64,000 nucleotides of DNA from Thiotrichaceae bacterium (GTDB taxonomy: Bacteria; Pseudomonadota; Gammaproteobacteria; Beggiatoales; Beggiatoaceae), in the NCBI GenBank assembly GCA_011391085.1, contig JAABRD010000013.1, positions 37,881 to 101,880 on the forward strand. Reading direction: 5' to 3'. The notes beneath the pieces are model-generated. The model made no database searches. It had not been told where the DNA came from and saw only the letters and a program-made list of their open reading frames with translations. Shown in pieces: positions 5,220-12,211 of this stretch. Position 1 is the first letter of the stretch, and every line of letters starts with the position of its first letter. A program made the translations under genes and the position numbers.

Positions 5220-7709
5220 ATGCTTAACCCATTAATTACCGCCCTTCACTCCCTTGACCTTGACCCCACTGCCGAAGAATTGGCGGAAGTGTTATGGCTG
5301 GCGTTACAGATGCGTCGGGCAAAGCCGTTAAAGCCACTTTCTCAAAGGTTGTGGTTGGCGTTACAGATTCGTATGGCAATGTTGTTAAAGCCATTTTTTC
5401 AAGGATTGAAGAATAGTCAGTCGTTGAAATCTCTTCCTATGTTTCGCAAAGAGACCGGCCGTCAGGAGGAAACTCAAATTGACACCGTTAAAACTGACGA
5501 TAGTTTCTCCCTCTATCCAAGTTCTCCAGGAAAGAAGAACCGTAGCGGGCTACCGTTTAGAACGCCAGCGGCCCGGATGTTACCTCATGCCCTCAAATTA
5601 GCCCGTGCATTGCGTCCTTTGAAGCAATGGGTGACGTCTCGGACGATTTATCAAATCAATGAAGCCGCTACCATAGAACAGATTGCTGAAACGCAGATTT
5701 GGTTGCCGATATTGCAAGGGATTCCAGAACGTCGTTTTGACATGATGTTGGTGGTTGAAAACAGTGGTTCTATGGAGATTTGGCCGCCGGTGATTGCCGA
5801 ATTTCAGAAGTTGTTAGAAAATCTGGGCGCGTTTCGGAAGGTGCAAACGTGGGAATTGCGAGTGGCGGAGGGTAAAGTTCAGCTGTATACCCAGACGCAT
5901 ACTACCACTCGTTCTCGTCATGGCAAAGAGTTACTGGACCCCACGCAACGACGGTTGATTTTAGTGGTCAGTGATGCTGTGTCGGCGGCCTGGTATAATG
6001 GTCAAATCACGGAATTGTTAGAGTATTGGGGACACCATCATCCCGTGGCGATTTTGCAGATGTTACCGCAACGATTATGGCGTGGTACGGGTTTCAGTGA
6101 AGGGTTGCGAGTGAATGTACGGGCAACGGTGGCCAATGTGGCCAATCGGCAATTAAGTGATGATAGCGCAGACGCTTGGTTGACGGATGATATTCCTAAA
6201 GGTATCAAAGTGCCTATTGTCACTTTGGAAGCCGAATCTTTGAATAATTGGGCTAAGTTAGTGATGGGGAAGGGGGATAATTGGGTACAAGGTGTGATAT
6301 TTGAATCCAGTCGCCTCTCTTCAAAACAGGAAGTCACACCTTCCCCTGCTTCCTCTGGTTCGGGCGAAGTGACTGCCGCACAACGAGTTCAACGTTTTGT
6401 TGCGCTGGCCTCCCCGCTGGCCCAACAATTGGCAGGCTATTTAGCGGCGGCCCCGTTGACGTTGGAAGTGATGCGGTTGGTGCAACAGGTGATGTTGCGA
6501 GAATCGGGGCAAATTCATTTAGCGGAAGTGTTTTTGGGTGGGTTGTTGAAACGGGAGGAGGTGTCTTGGGTCAAGTATGATTTTCATGATGGGGTTCGAG
6601 AGATATTGTTGGATTCTAGGTTGGTGCCGGAAGGGATTGAGGTGTTGAAAGTGGTGTCGATGTTTATCGAACGACGGCTGGGGTGTGCTTTGGATTTTAA
6701 GGCGTGGTTAGAGAATCCGGCGGGGACTCAGGTGGTGTTGGAGGAGGGGAGTCGGCCATTTGCGAAGGTGGCTTGCAAAGTGTTGAAGAGGTTGGGAGGA
6801 GAATATGCAACGTTGGCGCAACAAGTGGAAGTGGAGTTGCATCAATTGCAACCTGCTATGGAAAAGCGTAAAAATCAAAAGCGTAAGGAACAATTGTTCA
6901 CTTTTGAAACCGTCTTAGTGGACCGTCGTGGTCAAATAATTGAACGTCAACCCCGACAAGCCTATCAAATAGTGATAGACTTGGGTGAGGGAGTTAACTT
7001 GGAAATGGTCCATATCCCAGCTGGCACTTTTCTGATGGGTGCGGCACCGAATGAAGTTGGGGCAGATTCAGATGAATACCCACAGCATCCAGTTACCGTG
7101 AAATCTTTTTATATGGGCAAATATCCTGTGACGCAGGCGCAATGGCAGGCGGTGATGGGCGGCGACAATCCGTCATATTTTAAAGGCGAAAATCGCCCAG
7201 TGGAACAGGTCTCTTGGGAAGATGCTAAGGCATTCTGTGACCGCTTGTCACAACGTACAGCTCAAACTGTTCGCTTGCCTAGTGAAGCGGAATGGGAGTA
7301 TGCGTGTCGGGCTGGTACCACGACTCCCTTTTATTTTGGTGAGACCATCACACCTGACCTGGTCAATTATGATGGTAATTATCCTTATGGCGGTGCTCCA
7401 GAGGGCAAATATCGTCAAGAGACGACTCCTGTGGGCAGTTTTCCTCCCAATGCGTTTGGCTTGTATGATATGCACGGCAATGTCTGGGAGTGGTGTGAAG
7501 ATGTTTGGCATAAGAATTATGAGGGTGCGCCGAGTGATGGGAGTGTTTGGGAGACAGGAGGAGAGAATAGCTACCGCCTGCTGCGCGGCGGTTCGTGGGA
7601 CACTCTTGCCGTTTGGTGCCGTGCCGCGTCTCGCTACAGGCTCACGCCAGGTTCCCGCTACAATACCGTTGGGTTGCGTGTCGTTCTGTGTGCTGTGTGG
7701 ACTCTGTAA
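5220..7709 (+). CDS. vWA protein fused to an FGE/C-type-lectin domain with a DGR-like variable tip
   Basis: 829 residues. Residues 1-30 match the start of SAV_2336-type conflict vWA proteins (LDLDPTAEELAEVLWLAL). A 19-residue segment is tandemly repeated at 25-43 and 44-62. The vWA domain covers about 172-330; its metal site reads E180-N-S-G-S, Glu replacing the usual Asp. A helical region fills about 380-555. Residues 594-822 are a formylglycine-generating-enzyme fold (IPAGTFLMG, LPSEAEWEYACRAGT, GNVWEWCED, LLRGGSW). The cysteine pair needed for catalysis is absent, so this is probably a ligand-binding lectin-like domain. The last 40 residues match the layout of diversity-generating-retroelement targets. 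No Shine-Dalgarno is seen before the ATG. Probably the sensor of the VMAP/MoxR system. Confidence 0.85.
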   Translation: MLNPLITALHSLDLDPTAEELAEVLWLALQMRRAKPLKPLSQRLWLALQIRMAMLLKPFFQGLKNSQSLKSLPMFRKETGRQEETQIDTVKTDDSFSLYPSSPGKKNRSGLPFRTPAARMLPHALKLARALRPLKQWVTSRTIYQINEAATIEQIAETQIWLPILQGIPERRFDMMLVVENSGSMEIWPPVIAEFQKLLENLGAFRKVQTWELRVAEGKVQLYTQTHTTTRSRHGKELLDPTQRRLILVVSDAVSAAWYNGQITELLEYWGHHHPVAILQMLPQRLWRGTGFSEGLRVNVRATVANVANRQLSDDSADAWLTDDIPKGIKVPIVTLEAESLNNWAKLVMGKGDNWVQGVIFESSRLSSKQEVTPSPASSGSGEVTAAQRVQRFVALASPLAQQLAGYLAAAPLTLEVMRLVQQVMLRESGQIHLAEVFLGGLLKREEVSWVKYDFHDGVREILLDSRLVPEGIEVLKVVSMFIERRLGCALDFKAWLENPAGTQVVLEEGSRPFAKVACKVLKRLGGEYATLAQQVEVELHQLQPAMEKRKNQKRKEQLFTFETVLVDRRGQIIERQPRQAYQIVIDLGEGVNLEMVHIPAGTFLMGAAPNEVGADSDEYPQHPVTVKSFYMGKYPVTQAQWQAVMGGDNPSYFKGENRPVEQVSWEDAKAFCDRLSQRTAQTVRLPSEAEWEYACRAGTTTPFYFGETITPDLVNYDGNYPYGGAPEGKYRQETTPVGSFPPNAFGLYDMHGNVWEWCEDVWHKNYEGAPSDGSVWETGGENSYRLLRGGSWDTLAVWCRAASRYRLTPGSRYNTVGLRVVLCAVWTL
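7575..7691 (+). other. Putative DGR variable region at the 3' end of the vWA-FGE gene
   Basis: After LLRGGSW the codons are GAC ACT CTT GCC GTT, then CRAA, TCT, R, TAC AGG CTC ACG, P, GGT TCC, R, TAC AAT ACC, VGLRVV. The non-conserved positions fall where DGR targets with this fold carry variable AAC/AAT-derived codons, and most end in C or T, as expected if only adenines of AAC/AAT were replaced. No template repeat or reverse transcriptase is in the window. Confidence 0.6.
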
Positions 7710-7805
7710 CCCTTTTTGCTATAGACCTGTTGCCCTTTGCCCTTTTTCCTTTTGCCCTTTTGAAGGTTGGAAAGGTACTTATTTAGGGAGGGAGTGGGGT
7801 TTGAG

Positions 7806-7824
7806 CCGCCGCTTTGCGGTGGCC
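7806..7824 (+). repeat. GC-rich hairpin downstream of the variable region
   Basis: Arms GCCGCCGC and GCGGTGGC around a TTT loop, about 100 bp past the stop, followed by an AAAATTTTA run and preceded by pyrimidine-rich CCCTTTGCCC sequence. Could be the downstream hairpin found near some DGR variable regions, or a terminator. The 7710-8087 gap otherwise holds only the long palindrome at 7885. Confidence 0.4.
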
Positions 7825-7884
7825 GGCGCTAAAATTTTAATACACGTATGTTTTATATGTTTATTAGAGTACACACCGTGAGGA

Positions 7885-7950
7885 CAACGAATTTAGAAAT
7901 AAACGAATGGGTCAAGAGGAATCAATTCGTTTATTTCTAAATTCGTTGTA
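7885..7950. repeat. Perfect 25-bp inverted repeat with 16-nt loop
   Basis: Left arm 7885-7909 starts ACAACGAATTTAG; right arm 7926-7950 is its exact complement. AT-rich, with no poly-T tail. Not seen elsewhere in the window. Confidence 0.85.
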
Positions 7951-8087
7951 CTCATTTTAAATAGCACGATACCAAGCCCGTCTCAAGTCGTGGTATTTGC
8001 TAAATTGTTGTGATAGACTATTGCTTACTATAAAAAACCTTGTACATTTTAACTCGCCCCCTGGTTTAATCAGGAAACCATATTAAT

Positions 8088-8561
8088 ATGAAAAACACCG
8101 TCTATCTGGACACCACGATTCCCAGTTATCTGTTTGAAGAACGCGACGAATTGCAACCGTTTGTGCAGATTACGCAACGTTGGTGGGCCGAGGAACGTCA
8201 AGAGTTTGACGTGTATCTTTCCCAGGAAACGCTGGCCGAACTAAATCAAGGGAATTATCCTAATAAAGACAAAGTGTTAGCGTCGGTGGAGGGTATCGCA
8301 ACTTTACCGTATAACAAACGTATCGATGAAATTGTTCAGGTGTATATAGACCACTACTTGATGCCCCGGAAGTTGCAAGGTGATGCCCGACATTTAGCGT
8401 ATGCCTCGTTCTATCAAATGGATTTGTTGTTGACCTGGAACTGCAACCATTTAGCCAATGCGAATAAACTCAAACATATCCAAATCATCAATTCTCGTTT
8501 GGGGTTGCCCGTGCCTCAATTGGTCACCCCCTTACAATTATTTAAGGAGAACATTCCATGA
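8088..8561 (+). CDS. PIN-domain toxin (VapC-like)
   Basis: 157 residues. N-terminal VYLDTTIPSYLF, a central LSQETLAELN, and LLLTWNCNHLANANK near the C-terminus are typical of one PIN-like VapC subfamily in which the toxin gene precedes the antitoxin. Its last 4 bases overlap the start of the 74-residue partner (ATGA at 8558-8561), indicating coupled translation. The sequence is unlike the toxins at 538, 4575, 9159 and 10343, so it arrived separately. Target RNA unknown. Confidence 0.75.
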   Translation: MKNTVYLDTTIPSYLFEERDELQPFVQITQRWWAEERQEFDVYLSQETLAELNQGNYPNKDKVLASVEGIATLPYNKRIDEIVQVYIDHYLMPRKLQGDARHLAYASFYQMDLLLTWNCNHLANANKLKHIQIINSRLGLPVPQLVTPLQLFKENIP

Positions 8562-8782
8562 TAACTAACCCGATTCTAGCGGAAAAAGACCGCGTACAAA
8601 TGGCTTTGGCAGAAGAGGCCGAGTATGATATTCATAAGTATTCCGAACTTATTCACCGCATTGTTCTGGACATGGAACAGCAATATGGCTTTAAAGTCAA
8701 CTATGTGACCCGGCGCAATGGGGTGTTTGTACCGATGGAGTCACCAGATACTTTGGATGGACCGCGAATGGAGTTGGATTGA
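8558..8782 (+). CDS. Probable antitoxin of the downstream-partner type
   Basis: 74 residues, acidic, beginning MITNPILAEKDRVQ. Translational overlap with the PIN gene is the main evidence for pairing. The N-terminal half is helical, the C-terminal half contains YVTRRNGVFVP. No known DNA-binding motif recognised. Confidence 0.6.
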   Translation: MITNPILAEKDRVQMALAEEAEYDIHKYSELIHRIVLDMEQQYGFKVNYVTRRNGVFVPMESPDTLDGPRMELD

Positions 8783-8799
8783 TCTGAATCTAGGTAGTC

Positions 8800-8862
8800 C
8801 AGGTAGGGTGGGCAAGTACTTACTGATCCACCTTAAACTGTTGCCCGCCCTACATAACTGTG
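8800..8862. repeat. GTGGGCAA-type palindromic repeat
   Basis: Imperfect inverted repeat from GTAGGGTGGGCAAG to TTGCCCGCCCTACATAACTG. Related copies at 9886, 12139, 37602 and 63603. Lies between two toxin-antitoxin pairs and may end transcription of the first. Confidence 0.6.
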
Positions 8863-8906
8863 ATAAACTATCTTTTCAAATTTCCACCTTTTCAAGACTA
8901 AACCAC

Positions 8907-9158
8907 ATGACTCATTTACTACAGTTAGAAGTCCCTAATCACCTTTATCAATCTCTCCATAAAATCGCTACTCACACCGACCAAACGACCGAAGCAGTGG
9001 CGGTAGAATGTTTGATGAATACACTGGCCCAACCAGACCCTTTGGAAGAATTTATTGGTGCTTTTCCCAATACCATTGCCGATTGGTCTGAGGAACATGA
9101 TAAGTATCTTGGGTTGGCACTGATGGAAAATTTGCCGGTGACGAGAGAAACGAACTAA
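8907..9158 (+). CDS. Probable antitoxin of the PIN pair at 9159
   Basis: 83 residues. The ATG at 8907 is chosen because the longer in-frame extension back to 8718 runs through the previous gene and a repeat. The N-terminus (LLQLEVPNHLYQSLHKIA) looks like a ribbon-helix-helix-type antitoxin, with an acidic C-terminal tail. Its stop TAA is directly followed by the toxin ATG (9159), so the two are co-translated. Confidence 0.65.
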   Translation: MTHLLQLEVPNHLYQSLHKIATHTDQTTEAVAVECLMNTLAQPDPLEEFIGAFPNTIADWSEEHDKYLGLALMENLPVTRETN

Positions 9159-9575
9159 ATGACAGACATTTTCATTGACACGTCGGGCTGGGCGGAGTTG
9201 GTTGACCCGAAATTACCTTATCATCCCCTAGCCGCCAAAATTTACTATCAGACTCGACAACGGAAAGCGAAAATTGTTACGACTAATTACGTGATTGCGG
9301 AAGTGGTGGCATTGTTAACCAGTCCTCTGCGTTTCCCTAGACCGCGAATTATCCAATTTGTTGAAGGTTTGAAAACTTCTCCACTGGTGAAAATTGTGTA
9401 TATCGATGCCACGTTGGATGACCAGGCCTGGCAATTATTAACCCGCCGTGCAGATAAAAATTGGAGTCTAGTGGATTGTGCCAGTTTCGTGGTGATGCGT
9501 CACTATAACCTCACTGAAGCCTTGACGACAGACCATCACTTTGAACAAGCCGGTTTGATTCGGTTGTTGAAGTAG
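9159..9575 (+). CDS. PIN-domain ribonuclease toxin
   Basis: 138 residues. Acidic PIN positions: IFIDTSGW at the N-terminus, E of YVIAEVVALL, DCASFVVM, and TTDHHFEQAG close to the C-terminus. The tail LTTDHHFEQAGLIRLL is typical of PIN domains of the DTSxW group. Directly abuts its antitoxin gene. Substrate unknown. Confidence 0.8.
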   Translation: MTDIFIDTSGWAELVDPKLPYHPLAAKIYYQTRQRKAKIVTTNYVIAEVVALLTSPLRFPRPRIIQFVEGLKTSPLVKIVYIDATLDDQAWQLLTRRADKNWSLVDCASFVVMRHYNLTEALTTDHHFEQAGLIRLLK

Positions 9576-9621
9576 TTAATCAAGCCATTGAATATTGGCG
9601 TGAACATCGAAGAGGTAAATA

Positions 9622-9873
9622 ATGATGGCCAGTCGTCCTTACCAAGCCAGTCGTTATCTGCAAGACCCACAAGACCAGGCAGCCTATCTGAATGAAGTCT
9701 TAACCCAGGGTGATAACCAAGCCTTATTGGTGGCCTTACAAAACTTGGCAGCAGTTGAACCACCTACGGATTGGCAGTGGGTGGCAACTGCTACCACTCA
9801 ATTTACTAAGTTAAATCAATTTCTCCAAAATTTGGGATTGCGTTTGTCAGTGGAGGTGATGAAGCCCGGGTAG
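9622..9873 (+). CDS. Shortened HigA-like 'addiction module antidote' protein lacking most of its HTH
   Basis: 83 residues; AGAGG at 9611-9615 supports ATG 9622 or 9625. The start (QDPQDQAAYLNEVLTQGD, LLVALQNLA) matches the first third of antidote proteins with a SxDPxxxAAYLNxAL pattern, and the end (FLQNLGLRLSVE) matches their last segment. The helix-turn-helix core between them is absent, replaced by a few unrelated residues. Could be a decayed antitoxin or a minimal form. No toxin partner is adjacent. Its first 40-odd bases recur at 12098. Confidence 0.5.
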   Translation: MMASRPYQASRYLQDPQDQAAYLNEVLTQGDNQALLVALQNLAAVEPPTDWQWVATATTQFTKLNQFLQNLGLRLSVEVMKPG

Positions 9874-9885
9874 TCCGGGTAGGGT

Positions 9886-9980
9886 GGGCCAGTGTTTATT
9901 TGCCCACCTTCTAATTTAAATCGGCGAAGTGGGGGGCAATAATAAACCTGTTGCCCATCCTACCTAACTGGCGTGTGGGA
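9886..9980. repeat. GTGGGCAA-type palindromic repeat
   Basis: Imperfect inverted repeat: GTAGGGTGGGCC near 9886 pairs with the CCCATCCTACCTAACTG region near 9955-9970. It follows the stop at 9873 directly. Confidence 0.5.
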
Positions 9981-10031
9981 ATGAGAAAAAATGAATTTGC
10001 TTTTAATTAAATCCAACCAGAGGAAGTTACC

Positions 10032-10346
10032 ATGATTTACAACGTCATTCTCAGCAAACAAGATAATCAATACTTGGCCAGAACCAAAGAATGGCCTGAA
10101 GTTTGGGTCACAGGTGCGACGCGAGAACAAGCTATTTCAGGAGTCCAAACCAAACTGATGGAATATCTGACCCAGGACCTGGAAGTTGTTCCGATTGAAG
10201 TCCCTATCCCGACTCACACGGCCAATCCTTGGCTAGAAAAATTCGGTTGGTTCAAAGATGACCCAACCTTTGCAGATTTACAGGCCGAAATAGCGGCTTA
10301 TCGACGCACTTTGCCACAAGCCAACGCTTCAGAGGTTGACGCATGA
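10032..10346 (+). CDS. Probable antitoxin of the PIN pair at 10343
   Basis: 104 residues with AGAGGAAG just upstream of the ATG. The N-terminal 50 residues (YNVILSKQDNQYLART, WVTGATREQAISGVQ) look like a HicB-type partial RNase H fold used by several antitoxins. The C-terminal half is a charged linker. The stop overlaps the toxin start (ATGA, 10343-10346). Confidence 0.6.
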   Translation: MIYNVILSKQDNQYLARTKEWPEVWVTGATREQAISGVQTKLMEYLTQDLEVVPIEVPIPTHTANPWLEKFGWFKDDPTFADLQAEIAAYRRTLPQANASEVDA

Positions 10347-10768
10347 CCCTCTATGTGTTAGACAGTGACCATCTGAGTTTACATCAGCGTGGTTATGAAC
10401 CGCTTAAACCTTATCTGTTAACCATACCTCCTGACCAAATAGGCATCACTATTATCAGTGTGGAAGAATTAATTCGAGGACGGTTAGCCCAAGTTCGTCG
10501 TGCGGTTCAGCCCGAAGAACGAGTGAAGGCTTATTATTGGTTGACCAGAACTTTTGAGTTTCTAAAAGGGTTCCAAGTGTTAACGTATGATGCCACCGCC
10601 GAAATTCATTTTCAATCGTTACTTTCTCAAAAGTTACGAATCGGTATGCAAGACTTAAAAATTGCGGCCACGGTCCTGAGTCAAAATGCTATCCTAGTGA
10701 CCCGTAACCGTAAAGATTTTGAGAAGGTCCCTCAGTTGAAAATGGTAGATTGGGCCAGTGAGGAGTAG
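10343..10768 (+). CDS. PIN-domain ribonuclease toxin
   Basis: 141 residues. PIN motif residues are visible in YVLDSDHLSL, ISVEELIRGR, MQDLKIAATVL and LVTRNRKDFEKVPQL, the usual D/E/D/(D) order. The ending matches the tRNA(fMet)-cleaving VapC group in shape, but specificity cannot be read from sequence. Coupled by a 4-bp overlap to the HicB-like partner. Confidence 0.8.
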   Translation: MTLYVLDSDHLSLHQRGYEPLKPYLLTIPPDQIGITIISVEELIRGRLAQVRRAVQPEERVKAYYWLTRTFEFLKGFQVLTYDATAEIHFQSLLSQKLRIGMQDLKIAATVLSQNAILVTRNRKDFEKVPQLKMVDWASEE

Positions 10769-10877
10769 CGGGGCGAGGGCCCGCGTAGGTAACTAGGGTG
10801 ATCTTGCTGGAGGAGATTCTCTCGTTCCTACGCGGTTGAGTCAGAATGAGAAACAATTTGAGAGGAAACCAGCTCGT

Positions 10878-11180
10878 ATGACTACCGACAAACTACCACC
10901 GATTCACCCCGGCAAAATTTTACGAGAAGAATTTTTAGAACCATTAGACATTGCCCCCCTTCAACTCGCCCAAGATTTGAAGGTGTCGCCGTCGAAAATT
11001 ACGCAACTGATTCAAGAAACACAACCACTTACCGCCGAGTTAGCCTTACGTCTGGGACGATACTTTGACATCTCCCCCATGTTTTGGCTGAACTTGCAAA
11101 GTCACTATGATTTGGATGTCACGGAAGATGCTTTAGCAAGTCGTCTGTGGCAAGAAGTGAGTCCTCGGCGGGCGGCTTAG
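10878..11180 (+). CDS. higA: HigA-family XRE antitoxin without a toxin partner
   Basis: 100 residues. It starts MTTDKLPPIHPGKILREEF, the usual HigA opening, followed by a helix-turn-helix (LAQDLKVSPSKITQLIQ) and FDISPMFWLNLQ. The TTG at 10836 given by a longer frame runs through a repeat; ATG 10878 fits family length and has AGAGGA upstream. HigA normally represses its own higBA operon and binds HigB. No HigB lies upstream; the 10769-10877 gap holds repeat-like sequence with CGCGTAGG and CCTACGCG arms, possibly where higB was lost. Confidence 0.82.
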   Translation: MTTDKLPPIHPGKILREEFLEPLDIAPLQLAQDLKVSPSKITQLIQETQPLTAELALRLGRYFDISPMFWLNLQSHYDLDVTEDALASRLWQEVSPRRAA

Positions 11181-11186
11181 TTCATG

Positions 11187-11480
11187 TAGGGGTTCCTCGT
11201 TCCCACGCGCCCGCGTGGGAATGCCGTGCGGACGCGCCAGCGTCCCGATCTGAAACCAGATGTCCAGGTCCTGAGTGAACACCGCCTAGCTTCGGCGGTA
11301 GTGATGTAATCTAGGTGATAGGCAAGGACTGGCAGTCCTGATACTTCTATCACCCACATTGCATCACTACCGCTTCGGCCACACGGAGGCGTAGTACACA
11401 AACCTTGAACCGCTTTCGAACGGGACGCTGGCGCGTCCACACGGCATTCCCACGCGGGCGCGTGGGAACGAGAAAAAAGC
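11187..11480. repeat. Nested palindromic repeat split by MITE copy 4
   Basis: CGTTCCCACGCGCCCGCGTGGGAATGCCGTG near 11189-11230 recurs inverted near 11440-11472, and GGACGCGCCAGCGTCCCG at 11230-11248 is mirrored at about 11421-11438. Between the arms lies a second repeat, and MITE copy 4 is inserted in that. The 11181-11568 gap contains no gene. Confidence 0.7.
11297..11371. mobile_element. MITE-like element, copy 4, shortest form (75 bp), exact 8-bp duplication
   Basis: Ends GGTAGTGATG and CATCACTACC; direct repeats GCTTCGGC at 11289-11296 and 11372-11379. The interior contains a CAGTCC motif as in copy 3. Inserted inside an older palindrome. Confidence 0.92.
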
Positions 11481-11568
11481 TGTTGCCCCCTACCTAACTT
11501 GTAGTCTTCGCCCATTCGTAGTAAAATATCTCACTATTTTGACTCAATTCCAGGAAGGTATCCATTTT

Positions 11569-11826
11569 ATGTACACTGTTTATCAAGTACATCCAGAGGA
11601 ACTCGATGACCGTTTCTTGCAAGCCCTCAAACTGCTGTTTCAGGGCAAACAGATTGAAATTGCGGTGCGGGAACTCGCCACGATTGAAACCGAAGATGAA
11701 ACGACCTATCTGTTAAAATCGCCAGCGAATCGTGAACAATTATTGACCGCTATAGCAAATGTCGCCAAGGGTGAAAATCTTATTACCGTCGATTTGGATA
11801 ACTGGCATGAATCAAGTCACCTTTGA
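11569..11826 (+). CDS. Antitoxin of the YoeB pair (YefM/RelB-like)
   Basis: 85 residues. The ATG at 11569 with AGGAAGG at 11552-11558 is preferred over the TTG at 11539. The sequence is short, acidic and ends in LITVDLDNWHESSHL; the middle reads TYLLKSPANREQLLTAI, which is typical of RelB/YefM-like antitoxins with a LLxSxxNxxxLxxAI segment. It overlaps the toxin gene by 20 nt, so the two are translated together. Confidence 0.75.
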   Translation: MYTVYQVHPEELDDRFLQALKLLFQGKQIEIAVRELATIETEDETTYLLKSPANREQLLTAIANVAKGENLITVDLDNWHESSHL

Positions 11827-12070
11827 AAAAACAGCTTTTCAACAATTTGTTGAGTGGGCAAGGCTAGATAAAAAAGTTCATCAAAAAATAGTTGATCTCA
11901 TCTTGGAGATTCTACGCCAACCTTATGCGGGGCTTGGTAAACCAGAATGTCTGAAGCATGAATTACGCGGTTATTGGTCACGACGTATTAATGAGGAACA
12001 TCGTCTTGTTTACAAGATAGAAGGGGGCCGGGTGATTATTGTGTCTTGTAAATATCATTATGAGAAATGA
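11807..12070 (+). CDS. yoeB: YoeB/Txe-family mRNA interferase toxin
   Basis: 87 residues, the usual YoeB length. The catalytic region is complete: PECLKHELRGYWSRRI, EEHRLVYK and the C-terminal CKYHYEK, containing the Glu, Arg and terminal His-Tyr used for ribosome-dependent mRNA cleavage in E. coli YoeB. The internal ATG at 11807 gives the family length; the longer frame back to 11759 runs through the antitoxin. Neutralised by the protein at 11569. Confidence 0.9.
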   Translation: MNQVTFEKTAFQQFVEWARLDKKVHQKIVDLILEILRQPYAGLGKPECLKHELRGYWSRRINEEHRLVYKIEGGRVIIVSCKYHYEK

Positions 12071-12095
12071 CGAGGTTTCTAGTCGTTGAACGAAG

Positions 12096-12140
12096 AGGTA
12101 AATAATGATGGCCAGTCGTCCTTACCAAGTCAGTCGTTGA
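12096..12140 (+). pseudogene. Duplicated 5' fragment of the antidote gene at 9622
   Basis: The segment starting CGAAGAGGTAAATAATGATG and continuing through the first codons repeats 9608-9652 with one or two mismatches, then runs straight into a GGGTGGGCAA palindrome. It keeps the ribosome binding site and start codon but no usable frame. Confidence 0.75.
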
Positions 12141-12185
12141 AAGGGTGGGCAACAACAAATCTGTTGTCCACCCCACATAACTGTC

Positions 12186-12208
12186 GTCCAAAACGTGTTT
12201 TGGACTCC
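12186..12208. repeat. TCCAAAAC-GTTTTGGA palindrome
   Basis: GTCCAAAACGTGTTTTGGAC plus CTCC, lying 3 bp past the stop of the minus-strand gene at 12212. Family members at 19688, 52149, 53686 (inside tamA) and 54313. Likely a terminator for the gene on its right. Confidence 0.7.
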
Positions 12209-12211
12209 AGG

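Noticed and set aside
7222..7881. 219-residue overlapping frame in the FGE part
   Set aside because: Fully overlaps the vWA-FGE gene in another frame and extends into low-complexity sequence.
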